From Bacteroidota bacterium (GTDB taxonomy: Bacteria > Bacteroidota > Bacteroidia > Bacteroidales > JAADJA01), in contig JAJRTT010000367.1 of the NCBI GenBank assembly GCA_024278155.1, forward strand, positions 1-16,240: a DNA stretch of 16,240 nucleotides, written 5' to 3'. Below are positions 6,226 to 14,548 of this stretch, in pieces (position 1 is the first letter of the stretch; each line of letters begins with the position of its first letter). The notes beneath the pieces were generated by a model that saw nothing but the letters and a program-made list of their open reading frames with translations, searched no databases and was not told the DNA's origin. The position numbers were made by a program, and so were the translations under genes.

Positions 6226-7404
6226 TTAATGTAGATGGTGGTGCAAACTTTCGTCCAGCAATGGATGTTTTTTCGGGATCAGGTTTGCTTTGCTCAATGT
6301 AGTTGCAACCACAAAGATAAACAAGCCGAGGAAGCCCAGCCAACTGCCGATTTCAACAAAACCTATTTGCAGTTTTCCGGTAACACCCGGCATGATCTGC
6401 TCATACAAATCGGTGTAATGGCCAATTAAAAGTACAACGGCGATTACTGCCAGGACATGTTTATTGCGGGCCATGAAATTAGGGATCAGTACCACGAACG
6501 GAACAACGAAATTCAGGACAATGTTGAACACGAACAATGTTTGTGAAAAATCCTCGCGCCTTTGGATATAATAACTGGTCTCTTCCGGGATATTGGCATA
6601 CCAGATAAGGAAATACTGTGAATACCACATATATCCAAACATGATGGCCAAAAAGAACTGGTATTTTGAAAAGTCGTGCCAGTGCGATTTGTTCATAAAC
6701 GCAAGATGACCGTTCTTGTTCAAAAAGTAAGCAATGAGGATAATCATGGCCGCACCATGGTAGAACGAAAGCACGAAGTTCTTGATGGCAAACAGGGTAC
6801 TGAACCAGGTTGGGTCAATACTCATGATCCAGTCAACAGAAGCTCCGATAAACGTAAAGGCCAAAAGGAAAATATAAACTTTTGAATAAAACTCAATTTT
6901 CTTAAAGTATTCAATACCGCCTTCCATATCTTCTTTCAGTGACAACTTCCTGAGGAAAAAGGTCATTCCTGTCCAAACTGCCAAATAAACTATCATCCGA
7001 CCGATAAAAAAAGGAAGGTTCAGCCAGGGTGCTTTATGATGGATAAGGTGCAAATCATGCTCATCGAATTTAGCATGTTCCTCAGGATTGATCCAGGGAT
7101 AAATGTGTTTTAGTCCTAAAATGATGATTATCATAACAATTGCCCCCACAGGGATGTACAAACTCATGGCTTCAGGGATTCTTTTAAACCCTGATGACCA
7201 ACCTGCCTGTGCAATGTATTGGATTGCCAGAAAGAAGGAGGCCCCGATTGCGAGCGAAAGGAAATAGAAATTGTTCACAAGCAAATCTGCCCAGGCTCTT
7301 TGCGGGTCGCCCATAAAAGCAATGGCCATGGCGATTGCCCCAATTGCCATCAGTGCAAAAGAGAAATATTTTAATTTGGATGAGAAGGTGAATTTTTCTT
7401 CCAT
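6226..7404 (-). CDS. actF: Alternative complex III subunit ActF (membrane protein)
   Basis: A 392-residue polytopic inner-membrane protein with about ten hydrophobic segments, the last gene of the act operon. ActF is related to ActC and the NrfD/PsrC fold and packs against it in the membrane arm of ACIII. Recognisable stretches include AIQYIAQAGWSSGFKRIPEA, DWIMSIDPTWFSTLFAIKNF, MFGYMWYSQYFLIWYANIPEE and VLLIGHYTDLYEQIMPG. The His and acidic residues in such helices are considered candidates for a proton path in this subunit; this is family knowledge, not shown here. The C-terminus is His-rich (ESLHHHLH). It starts 37 bases after actE and is followed by the operon terminator. In many Bacteroidota, cytochrome oxidase genes follow at this point; none do here. 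Confidence 0.95.
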   Translation of the reverse strand: MEEKFTFSSKLKYFSFALMAIGAIAMAIAFMGDPQRAWADLLVNNFYFLSLAIGASFFLAIQYIAQAGWSSGFKRIPEAMSLYIPVGAIVMIIIILGLKHIYPWINPEEHAKFDEHDLHLIHHKAPWLNLPFFIGRMIVYLAVWTGMTFFLRKLSLKEDMEGGIEYFKKIEFYSKVYIFLLAFTFIGASVDWIMSIDPTWFSTLFAIKNFVLSFYHGAAMIILIAYFLNKNGHLAFMNKSHWHDFSKYQFFLAIMFGYMWYSQYFLIWYANIPEETSYYIQRREDFSQTLFVFNIVLNFVVPFVVLIPNFMARNKHVLAVIAVVLLIGHYTDLYEQIMPGVTGKLQIGFVEIGSWLGFLGLFIFVVATTLSKANLIPKKHPLLDESLHHHLH

Positions 7405-7441
7405 GATAGTGTTTTTATATTGTTAAATCGAAATGCGCAAT

Positions 7442-8002
7442 TTATTTTACCTTAAAGTTATTCTTGATGTAGGTAACAATCTTCCAACGGTTTTCAGGAC
7501 TGATTTGTGAGCCATGCGCACCCATGAGCCCTGACAATGAACCTACCGTCATGATATGGTAAATTTCCCCATCGGGTTTTTCCTGGGTGAAACTTGCAGT
7601 AAGGTCTGAGGGTTTTGCCGCAAACAATTTGGCCGTGTAGAGGTGTCCGTCCCCTTTTCCCTTAAACCCATGGCAAACCGCACAAAAAACATCAAACTCT
7701 TCTTTTCCCTTTTCCAGGGTTTCTTTATCCGCCTTCATTGGGTTGACCAATGTTTCGGCGGCTTTTTGCTGATCTTCAAATACCCTTTTGTAAGGATATG
7801 GGATCATTTCCCTTGGAACTGTGCCTTCAACGGGTGCCTGCATGGTTTTCCCATCCTTGAAGACAGGGTTGACTGAATAGGATTCATAGGCATTTGAATA
7901 AGCCATATCTGGGAAATAAGCCCTGCCGGGGTCGTTCCTGTCGTGTGTACAGGAAACAAGGGCGAAAGCCATTATTATCAGAACAAATAAACGGGTCCTC
8001 AT
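7442..8002 (-). CDS. actE: Alternative complex III subunit ActE (monoheme cytochrome c lipoprotein)
   Basis: A 186-residue exported lipoprotein. The signal MRTRLFVLIIMAFALVSC ends in a lipobox with Cys18, so the mature protein is anchored on the periplasmic side. A single heme c site is present as CAVCH (107-111). Candidate distal methionines are Met151 and Met160, in the GEIYHIMTVG and SGLMGAHG segments typical of this family. In ACIII, ActE carries electrons from the ActA/ActB head group toward the acceptor (oxidase or soluble cytochrome). The pre-heme region YFPDMAYSNAYESYSVNPVF is characteristic of the family. It lies 109 bases after actD, the widest gap in the operon, with no clear promoter element in between. 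Confidence 0.95.
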   Translation of the reverse strand: MRTRLFVLIIMAFALVSCTHDRNDPGRAYFPDMAYSNAYESYSVNPVFKDGKTMQAPVEGTVPREMIPYPYKRVFEDQQKAAETLVNPMKADKETLEKGKEEFDVFCAVCHGFKGKGDGHLYTAKLFAAKPSDLTASFTQEKPDGEIYHIMTVGSLSGLMGAHGSQISPENRWKIVTYIKNNFKVK

Positions 8003-8111
8003 TTTATATGTTATTTTATTAATAATATTTTTTAATTCTTAAATCGGTTTCTAATTTTGCGCCCAACTTCAAACACCTAAGCCTTAACACCTGGCTTTTA
8101 ACTTTTACCAC

Positions 8112-8627
8112 CTATTTCTCATCGACCTTCAATGCACCGTTGTTTTTAAAAATCGCATTGATTTTTTTAACGTCCTCGGCAGATAAATCCGGTGTCATTT
8201 CAATCAGGATAAGGAACTTGTCATCGGTAATGCCTTCATACTGGAAATGCTCTTTTGCACCAGGGCCTTTTTTGTCGATAATAAAGAAAGTCATCAACGT
8301 ACCTATGACAACTACCAGTATTGTCCCAACGAATATTAGGATCACAAAAGACAAACTGAGCGTTGGTTTCCCGCCTATATTAAGAGGATAGCTGATTACC
8401 GCCATATAGTATAGGGAAAGGTAAATCCCGAGAACCCCACCAATTGCCCCATAAAAGTATGCAGCGATGTTGATGCGTGTTTTTAGTTTTAATTTATCGA
8501 AGATTTCCTCAATTGCGAAAGGGGTGATGACATCGGATATCTTATATCCTTTTTCCTGAACGAGATCAATGGAGTCGAACAGATTTTTTTCATCATCAAA
8601 TACACCTATGATTCTTTTATTTTCCAT
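8112..8627 (-). CDS. actD: Alternative complex III subunit ActD (DUF3341)
   Basis: A 171-residue protein from the ATG at 8627-8625. A TTG start seven codons upstream would overlap the end of actC and is less likely. The N-terminal soluble part begins MENKRIIGVFDDEKNLFDSI and resembles a small regulatory-like fold. Two transmembrane segments follow (about 52-76 and 91-117), then a soluble C-terminal part ending in KNNGALKVDEK. This is the DUF3341 family, a membrane subunit that clamps ActC in ACIII and carries no cofactor. The start is 10 bases after the actC stop, showing tight coupling. Family length and topology are normal. Confidence 0.93.
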   Translation of the reverse strand: MENKRIIGVFDDEKNLFDSIDLVQEKGYKISDVITPFAIEEIFDKLKLKTRINIAAYFYGAIGGVLGIYLSLYYMAVISYPLNIGGKPTLSLSFVILIFVGTILVVVIGTLMTFFIIDKKGPGAKEHFQYEGITDDKFLILIEMTPDLSAEDVKKINAIFKNNGALKVDEK

Positions 8628-8637
8628 GATATGTAAA

Positions 8638-9999
8638 TTATTTGTCAATTGTACTTGTGGGTTTGTTAACCATCTTCAGTTCGTTCATTGCCATCATCGG
8701 GATATAACGGATGAAGAACAAAACGCCAACACCAAATAAGCCAATTGTGCCGAGATAGGTTAAGATTTCGATATTTGTAGCATGGTATTCTACCCATGTT
8801 GCCGGCAAGAAATCTTTTGATAAGGAGGTGACAACAATGTTGAAACGCTCGAACCACATTCCGATATTGATAATGATCGAAATGATGAAAAGTGCCACCA
8901 GGCTCCTACGAACTTTTTTAAACCAGAACAATTGTGGGATTATCGCATTACATGTTACCATGGCCCAAAACTGGAACGCATAGTCACCCGTGATCCTGTT
9001 GTGGAAAAACGTAAACATTTCCCCTTCAACACCTGAATACCAGGCTATGAAAATTTCGGTTGCATAGGAAGAACCCATTATCAAACTCACAAAGGTGAGT
9101 ATCCGCCCAATGGCATCAAGGTGGCCTTCCGTCACAAAGTCATCAAGTTTAAAGGCGACCTTAATTACGATCATTAGGGTCAATACCATGGCAAAGCCCG
9201 AAAAAATCGCCCCGACAACAAAATAGGGAGGGAAAATAGTTGTATGCCATCCCGGGAACACACTGGTTGCAAAGTCCATGGATACAATAGAGTGGACAGC
9301 GATTACAAGTGGCGCCGCCACACCGCCAACAATAACAGCAGTGACTTCATAACGCAACCATGATCTTGCCGAGCCTACCCAACCAAAACTGGCAATATGG
9401 TAAATTTTCCTTTTGATTTTTGATTTAGAGCGATCGCGGACTGTTGCCAAATCGGGAAGCATACCGAGATACCAGAACGCAGCCGAAGTAAACAAATAGG
9501 TACTGATGGCCACAACGTCCCAGAACAGGGGAGAATTGAAGTTTACCCAAAGTGGCCCCCTTGTGTTGGGATAAGGGAAAATGAAAAAGGCATTCCAAAT
9601 CCTACCCATGTGGATCATCGGGAACAAACCGGCCGCAAGTACAGCAAAAACGGTCATGGCCTCTGCCGCCCTGTTGATGGATGTCCGCCAGCGTTGGCGC
9701 AAAACAAGGAGGAATATGGAAAATGCCGTTCCGGCATGTCCGATCCCGATCCACCATACAAAATTGATAATGGCCCATCCCCAGGCCACATTGTTGTTGT
9801 TCCCCCATAAACCAATACCTTCTTTAATGGTCATGGCAATGGCCCAAATCCCGGCCAAAAACATTACGGAAAAAACAAACATGGCAAAATACCACCACAA
9901 TGGTGCTTTTTTTTCCTGGGATGCAAGGACCTGTTCGGTGATTTCACCGTAGGTTTTGTTCCCTTTGATCAATATTCCCCTTATGCTCTTTTTATACAT
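8638..9999 (-). CDS. actC: Alternative complex III subunit ActC (NrfD/PsrC-like quinol-site protein)
   Basis: A 453-residue inner-membrane protein with about ten hydrophobic helices. ActC is the NrfD/PsrC-family subunit that forms the quinol oxidation site next to the iron-sulfur domain of ActB. Family landmarks include NFVWWIGIGHAGTAFSIFLL, LRQRWRTSINRAAEAMTVF, AGLFPMIHMGRIW, NFNSPLFWDVVAISTYLF and ARSWLRYEVTAVIVGGVAAP, plus IVSMDFATSVFPGWHTTIFP in the middle. Conserved His, Asp and Arg in these helices are the expected quinol and proton residues, by family analogy. ATG 9999 is the start; the 98 bases between actB and actC are A/T-rich without a TAnnTTTG element, so transcription is most likely from actA. 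Confidence 0.96.
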   Translation of the reverse strand: MYKKSIRGILIKGNKTYGEITEQVLASQEKKAPLWWYFAMFVFSVMFLAGIWAIAMTIKEGIGLWGNNNNVAWGWAIINFVWWIGIGHAGTAFSIFLLVLRQRWRTSINRAAEAMTVFAVLAAGLFPMIHMGRIWNAFFIFPYPNTRGPLWVNFNSPLFWDVVAISTYLFTSAAFWYLGMLPDLATVRDRSKSKIKRKIYHIASFGWVGSARSWLRYEVTAVIVGGVAAPLVIAVHSIVSMDFATSVFPGWHTTIFPPYFVVGAIFSGFAMVLTLMIVIKVAFKLDDFVTEGHLDAIGRILTFVSLIMGSSYATEIFIAWYSGVEGEMFTFFHNRITGDYAFQFWAMVTCNAIIPQLFWFKKVRRSLVALFIISIIINIGMWFERFNIVVTSLSKDFLPATWVEYHATNIEILTYLGTIGLFGVGVLFFIRYIPMMAMNELKMVNKPTSTIDK

Positions 10000-10097
10000 A
10001 TTGGTATTTTTTTATTTTCTGAAATTCAATTGTACCTTTTATAATGTTATTGTCAATATCCACGTCTGTGCACTTCTATCGTTCCTATGTTTAATTA

Positions 10098-13000
10098 TTA
10101 GGATTCTCCATGGTCGTGCCCATGATCCGTATGCCCGGCATCTTTGTTCCTCACCTTCGTTAAATACTGAACTGAAGGAACAGTATGGAGGTCTTCCAGA
10201 AGTCCGTAAGCCCTGGCATCATCAAATTTCTTATTGACTTCAGATTTTTTCATATTTGTATCACCAAAGGTTAATGCTTTTGTGGGACAAGCCTGTACAC
10301 ATGCTGGTTTGATTTCACCATCACGTACTGCACGGTTTTCATCTTTGGCGACCAGCTTTTTCTCCTGTATCCGTTGCACACAAAAGGTGCACTTTTCATT
10401 AACCCCTCTTTCCCTGACAACAACGTCCGGGTTCAAGACCATTTTGCTTATGTCGTCATTGAAATTGTAATCGAACTTATCATTGTCCAGATAGCGGTAC
10501 CAGTTAAACCTACGTACACGGTACGGACAGTTGTTCATGCAATAACGCGTTCCGATACATCGGTTGTAGGCCATGGCGTTCAGTCCTTCTTTCGTATGCA
10601 ATACAGCAGCAACAGGGCAAACATTCTCGCAGGGAGCATTATCGCATTGCTGGCACATCACAGGTTGATGAAGTACTTCAGGGTTTTCGGAAACCACCGG
10701 TGAATTGATCTCATCTGTTTCTGTTGAGAAATACCTGTCGATGCGGATCCAGTGCATGATCCTCCGGTTCTTGACCTCTTCCTTGCCGATGACGGCTACG
10801 TTGTTTTCGGCCTGGCACCCAACCACACAGGCGTTGCAACCTGTACATTTGTTAAAATCGACCGCAAGTCCCCAATGTGCCCCCGGGAATTCATGTTCGG
10901 GGTACATGGTTTCCGATTTGTCCATTGTCAATTTGTGGGATTCGTTTCCGGCAGCTTGGTTCATTGCATATTCGGCAATGGTGGTCTCTTTTACGATTTC
11001 CCTCCCTTTCATGTCATGGTGGGTCTGGGTAGTAGCAAGGGGATAGGTTTCCCCGGTTTTTTCGATGGTGGCCGAAAGATTGGAATAACTCCTCAAGTCC
11101 CCGTTCGTTTCACCAAGGCCAAATGCGTTTTTGCCAATTCCGTTTCCTACTTTCCCACAGTCGGTCCGACCATAACCAAGGGCAATGGAAACCGTTCCGT
11201 AGGGTTGTCCGGGCTGTATCAAAATGGGGAGTTCGATAGAAGCGTTCACTTTCACCACATCTTCCTGTTCCCAGCCTTTGTCTTTTGCAAAACGTGGCGA
11301 TACGGCCACATAATTGTCCCAAACGGCTTTCGACATCGGGTCGGGGAGTTCCTGGAGCCATGGGTTGTTTGCCATGATGCCCGGGCCAATTGCGATACTT
11401 TCGTAAAGTACGAGTTCGATATCCCCACCGGCTTTCACCTTTGAGAATTCTGCTCCGGCCCTATTGAAATAATCAAAATCGAACAGCGGGCATTCAATTA
11501 CTTCCGCATCCGTTTCAAATATGCCTTTCTGTACACTATTGTTCCAAAAATCGGTGAACAACAAATATTCGGATTGCTTTCCAAAGAGGTTTTCTTCCCA
11601 GTATTTCTGCATGAAATCGTGGTAATTCCCTTCAATCCCTGCCCATGCCATCAAACTCTCTTGTGCCTGGCGGGTATCGAATATGTTATGGATCGTTGGT
11701 TGTGCAATGCTGTAAAGATTGTTATAAGGTTCGGCATCGTTCCACGATTCGAGGTAGTGGCTGTCGGGGCAAACGTAATTTGCATGTTTGGCGGTTTCAT
11801 CGTTTTTCGAAGACAGGGAGACCGTAAGCCCTGTTTTTTTCATGCCGTTTATGAACTTATCGGCATTTACATAATCGTAGCCGGGGTTCACATTGTACAT
11901 GATCAATGCATCCACTTTGCCTTCGTTCATCTCGTTCACAAGGTTTGCAAATGCGTGGTCGCAACCGTTCTTTATTTGCAGGTTCCTTTCAAATTCCAGT
12001 GTCCCGCCCAAATTGGCGAGCAAGAAATTAATCCCGTTTACCAATACCTGTATCGAAACGTCATTGGTCCCCGAAACAATCAACGATTTTGAAGGATGGC
12101 TCATCAGTTCATCGGCAAGTTTGCCAATATCCACTGGGGATATCCCTGCTTTCAATATGTCCATGCTGGATTTTCCGGCAATGTAATTATAGAGGTTCAG
12201 CAAAACGGTCTTCTCTTCCGAAGGTTTTATGGGATAGCGAACATCAGCATTTGAACCGGTAAGCGATAAATAGGATTCAAATTGATAATGCTTTGACATT
12301 TTCTTGTTCCCGTTGGTCAAGTCCCTTGTTTTCGCATATTGTGCCGAGAACTCAATTGGCGACAACCATGTTCCCAGGAAATCGCAATTAAAGCCCACAA
12401 TGATTTCAGCATTGTCGAAATGATAAGCCGGCAGTGTTTTTTTGCCAAATGTTTCCTTGTTCGCTTTTTTCATGGCCGAATAGGAAATGGCATCATAGTA
12501 AACAACCTCGCTGCCGGGGTATTTTTCTTTGAAAGCTTCAAAAAGCTGTTTGGTGGAAGGGCTGATAACGGTAGAAGAAAGGATAACGGTTTTCCCGCCT
12601 TTGGCAGCTATTTCCCCAAGTTTTGTTTTTACGTCTTTGTCGATGGTGGGATAATCGCTGTGTTCGCCGTTCTTTAGCGGAAATTGTTGCCTGTTCCCAT
12701 CATAAAGGCTGAGCACGGAAGCCTGGATGCGTGCACTGGTCCCGCCCTGTGTAATGGATGAAAGTTCGTTCCCCTCTATTTTAATGGGCCTTCCTTCGCG
12801 CACCTTTACCACAAGGCTTGCATAATCGTTGCCGTCAAAATAGGTGGAAGCATAGTGGTTGGCAATCCCCGGGGTTACCTCTTCCGGTTTGGTGAGATAT
12901 GGAATGGCTTTCCTTACCGGGGTTTCGCAGCTTGTTGCGAGGGATGCAAACCCAACGGAAAACCCGAGCATTTTCAAAAAATCGCGCCTGTTGGATTTAA

Positions 13001-13130
13001 GGCCCTGCTTGATTTCCCCTTCATCAAGTCCTTCGACTGAAAACTCCGGTTCTTGCTCTCCCGTACGTACGGGACTATTTTGCTGAACCATTTCAGATAA
13101 CTCCTCAGTGCTTTTCCAATACTTTTTCAT
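10098..13130 (-). CDS. actB: Alternative complex III subunit ActB (Tat-type molybdopterin oxidoreductase-like iron-sulfur protein)
   Basis: A 1010-residue periplasmic protein. A twin-arginine motif (SNRRDFLKMLG, Arg48-Arg49) sits after a 46-residue acidic N-extension, as is usual for ACIII ActB. Residues about 75-740 form the molybdopterin-oxidoreductase-like part, which in this family lacks the cofactor. The C-terminal ferredoxin-like part (about 750-985) has 15 cluster cysteines: 762, 765, 768, 772; 826, 829, 834, 838; 858, 864, 868; 914, 917; 944, 948. One expected position (861, in CIGTRYC) is Thr, which fits three [4Fe-4S] and one [3Fe-4S] clusters, as known for ACIII. These clusters pass electrons from quinol at ActC to the hemes. 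The C-terminus is His/Asp-rich (DHGHDHGES). It starts 53 bases after actA. Confidence 0.96.
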   Translation of the reverse strand: MKKYWKSTEELSEMVQQNSPVRTGEQEPEFSVEGLDEGEIKQGLKSNRRDFLKMLGFSVGFASLATSCETPVRKAIPYLTKPEEVTPGIANHYASTYFDGNDYASLVVKVREGRPIKIEGNELSSITQGGTSARIQASVLSLYDGNRQQFPLKNGEHSDYPTIDKDVKTKLGEIAAKGGKTVILSSTVISPSTKQLFEAFKEKYPGSEVVYYDAISYSAMKKANKETFGKKTLPAYHFDNAEIIVGFNCDFLGTWLSPIEFSAQYAKTRDLTNGNKKMSKHYQFESYLSLTGSNADVRYPIKPSEEKTVLLNLYNYIAGKSSMDILKAGISPVDIGKLADELMSHPSKSLIVSGTNDVSIQVLVNGINFLLANLGGTLEFERNLQIKNGCDHAFANLVNEMNEGKVDALIMYNVNPGYDYVNADKFINGMKKTGLTVSLSSKNDETAKHANYVCPDSHYLESWNDAEPYNNLYSIAQPTIHNIFDTRQAQESLMAWAGIEGNYHDFMQKYWEENLFGKQSEYLLFTDFWNNSVQKGIFETDAEVIECPLFDFDYFNRAGAEFSKVKAGGDIELVLYESIAIGPGIMANNPWLQELPDPMSKAVWDNYVAVSPRFAKDKGWEQEDVVKVNASIELPILIQPGQPYGTVSIALGYGRTDCGKVGNGIGKNAFGLGETNGDLRSYSNLSATIEKTGETYPLATTQTHHDMKGREIVKETTIAEYAMNQAAGNESHKLTMDKSETMYPEHEFPGAHWGLAVDFNKCTGCNACVVGCQAENNVAVIGKEEVKNRRIMHWIRIDRYFSTETDEINSPVVSENPEVLHQPVMCQQCDNAPCENVCPVAAVLHTKEGLNAMAYNRCIGTRYCMNNCPYRVRRFNWYRYLDNDKFDYNFNDDISKMVLNPDVVVRERGVNEKCTFCVQRIQEKKLVAKDENRAVRDGEIKPACVQACPTKALTFGDTNMKKSEVNKKFDDARAYGLLEDLHTVPSVQYLTKVRNKDAGHTDHGHDHGES

Positions 13131-13183
13131 CTATATGTAAATTTGTATTCTAAATATTCAATTTAATTTCAGGAACTCATTTA

Positions 13184-14341
13184 TTAATAATGGCAAGCCG
13201 AACAATCCGTCCCGCCGATATCCTCAACCGTGATGACACCTTTTTCCCCGGATTTGATTTTTTCGTGCAGTTCAACAAAACTTTTATAATAATCGTTTTC
13301 CTCGAACTGTACTTTGGTTGTCCGGTGGCACTCGATGCACCATCCCATGCTTAAGTCGTTGACCTGTACTATACGGTCCATTTCTTCAACGTTTCCATGA
13401 CACTCCGTACATTCACGTTTGCCGGCGTTCACATGCTGTGCATGGTTAAAATAAACATAATCGGGCAGGTTGTGCACCTGTACCCACTCGATGGGTTTTT
13501 TGTTTTCCCAGGAATCGTAAATTTTATTGATTTCTGTTTCTCCGGTCTGCGTTCCTGATTTCACCACATTGTGGCAATTCATGCACACGTTGGTGGAAGG
13601 GATTCCGGCATGGCGGCTATCATTGATCCCTGTATGGCAATACTGGCAATCAATCTGGTTCTGTCCGGCGTGTACTTTGTGCGAAAAATTTATGGGTTGA
13701 TCGGGAGAATAACCTTGTTGCCTGCCAAGGGCGGCAGCTTCAACATATACAATTTCGCCAATGATGAACAAGGAGGTAAGTATAATAATATAATGTATGA
13801 ATTTCGCTTTGATGATTTTCGTAAGCCCAAGATCAATGAGCGAAAAGAAAAACAATAAAAGGAATACAATAAATACGGTACGTGTGTTCCCGGCTCCATA
13901 AGTTACCTCATGGGTCTTCATCGAGCCCGAACCTTCATCTCCTTTTGATTCGCTGGGCCCAACAGCTTTCCCCTCTTTCTTGGGTTCTTCCTTAGGGGCT
14001 TCTTTGTAGTTTTTGATGTAAGCGAGGATCCCTTTTATTTGATCATCGGTCAGGTTGTTGTCCGGCATTGGGATCTTGTATTCATCAAAAATCTTTACGG
14101 CCTCTGCATCGCCATTCTTGACCATGGTTTGTGAAGATTTGATAAAGCTGATAAGCCATGCTTCGTCCTTCAATTCCGTAATGCCTTTTAGGTCGGGGCC
14201 TACCAACCTTCCCTTGCCAATGGTATGGCAGGCGCCACAAGTAGCCCATTCCGCGGGAGCTGTGTTTTGTGCATTTAGGTTAAAGGTGAAAAAAAAGGTG
14301 AAAAGAAAAAAAACGGGAATGATTGTAAATCTATTTTTCAT
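13184..14341 (-). CDS. actA: Alternative complex III subunit ActA (multiheme cytochrome c)
   Basis: A 385-residue protein from the ATG at 14341-14339; an in-frame TTG two codons upstream is less likely. A signal peptide (MKNRFTIIPV, Phe-rich core, cut near NLNAQ) leads to an N-terminal class I cytochrome c domain with CGACH (35-39) and a distal Met near 92 (IPMPDNNLTDDQIKGI). A charged Lys/Glu/Pro linker (112-145) and two membrane helices (about 155-172, 181-199) follow. The C-terminal pentaheme part has CQYCH, CMNCH, CTECH, CIECH and CSACH at 232, 253, 311, 335 and 380. The total is six heme c sites. ActA takes electrons from the ActB clusters and hands them to a cytochrome or oxidase in the periplasm. 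It is first in the operon, with its own promoter region. Classic ActA is described as pentaheme; the added monoheme domain is discussed under findings. Confidence 0.95.
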   Translation of the reverse strand: MKNRFTIIPVFFLFTFFFTFNLNAQNTAPAEWATCGACHTIGKGRLVGPDLKGITELKDEAWLISFIKSSQTMVKNGDAEAVKIFDEYKIPMPDNNLTDDQIKGILAYIKNYKEAPKEEPKKEGKAVGPSESKGDEGSGSMKTHEVTYGAGNTRTVFIVFLLLFFFSLIDLGLTKIIKAKFIHYIIILTSLFIIGEIVYVEAAALGRQQGYSPDQPINFSHKVHAGQNQIDCQYCHTGINDSRHAGIPSTNVCMNCHNVVKSGTQTGETEINKIYDSWENKKPIEWVQVHNLPDYVYFNHAQHVNAGKRECTECHGNVEEMDRIVQVNDLSMGWCIECHRTTKVQFEENDYYKSFVELHEKIKSGEKGVITVEDIGGTDCSACHY

Positions 14342-14415
14342 TTGCAATATATTTATGATCTTTCAATTACAAAAAATTAAATTACCGGGTCTTTGAATAT
14401 CTTTTAACGAAGGCG

Positions 14416-14423
14416 CAAATGTA
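14416..14423 (-). promoter_or_regulatory. Bacteroidota -7 element of the act operon
   Basis: On the minus strand TACATTTG matches TAnnTTTG, about 75 bases before the actA ATG. The -33 position, about 20 bases further upstream, falls on the palindrome at 14444-14459 rather than on a clear TTTG. It is the best promoter match ahead of the whole actA-actF operon. Confidence 0.5.
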
Positions 14424-14443
14424 CAAAATCAATTTTAAAAAAG

Positions 14444-14459
14444 AAGTATTTGAATACTT
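14444..14459. promoter_or_regulatory. Perfect palindrome at the act promoter (candidate operator)
   Basis: AAGTATT-TG-AATACTT is an inverted repeat with 7-bp arms and a 2-base centre. It lies 21 bases upstream of the act -7 element, over the expected -33 region, in the divergent actA/TauE intergenic region. Size and symmetry suit a dimeric regulator. It does not match the FNR (TTGAT-N4-ATCAA) or CRP (TGTGA) consensus. Regulation is inferred only. Confidence 0.4.
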
Positions 14460-14499
14460 GAATTTTTTATTTTGATTGAATTTAAATAATGGAAGGAAA

Positions 14500-14531
14500 T
14501 TGAGGAGAAGAAAAATTTAATCCTACTTTTG
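14500..14531 (+). promoter_or_regulatory. Bacteroidota promoter of the TauE/SafE-type gene
   Basis: TTG at 14500-14502 and TACTTTTG at 14524-14531 are separated by 21 bases, in keeping with the Bacteroidota -33/-7 pattern (TTTG and TAnnTTTG). The predicted leader is short, because the ATG is only 17 bases past the -7 element. Confidence 0.55.
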
Positions 14532-14548
14532 ACCATCGAATTTATGTT

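Noticed and set aside
8040..8111. Small hairpin AAGCC/GGCTT and repeated AGGTG between actD and actE
   Set aside because: The 5-bp stem is weak, has no T-run on the minus strand, and the repeats are too short to be meaningful.
10752..11444. 230-codon plus-strand open frame opposite actB, and several others within 10234-13086
   Set aside because: ActB shows intact Tat motif and 15 cluster cysteines in its frame. The plus-strand frames have no motifs.
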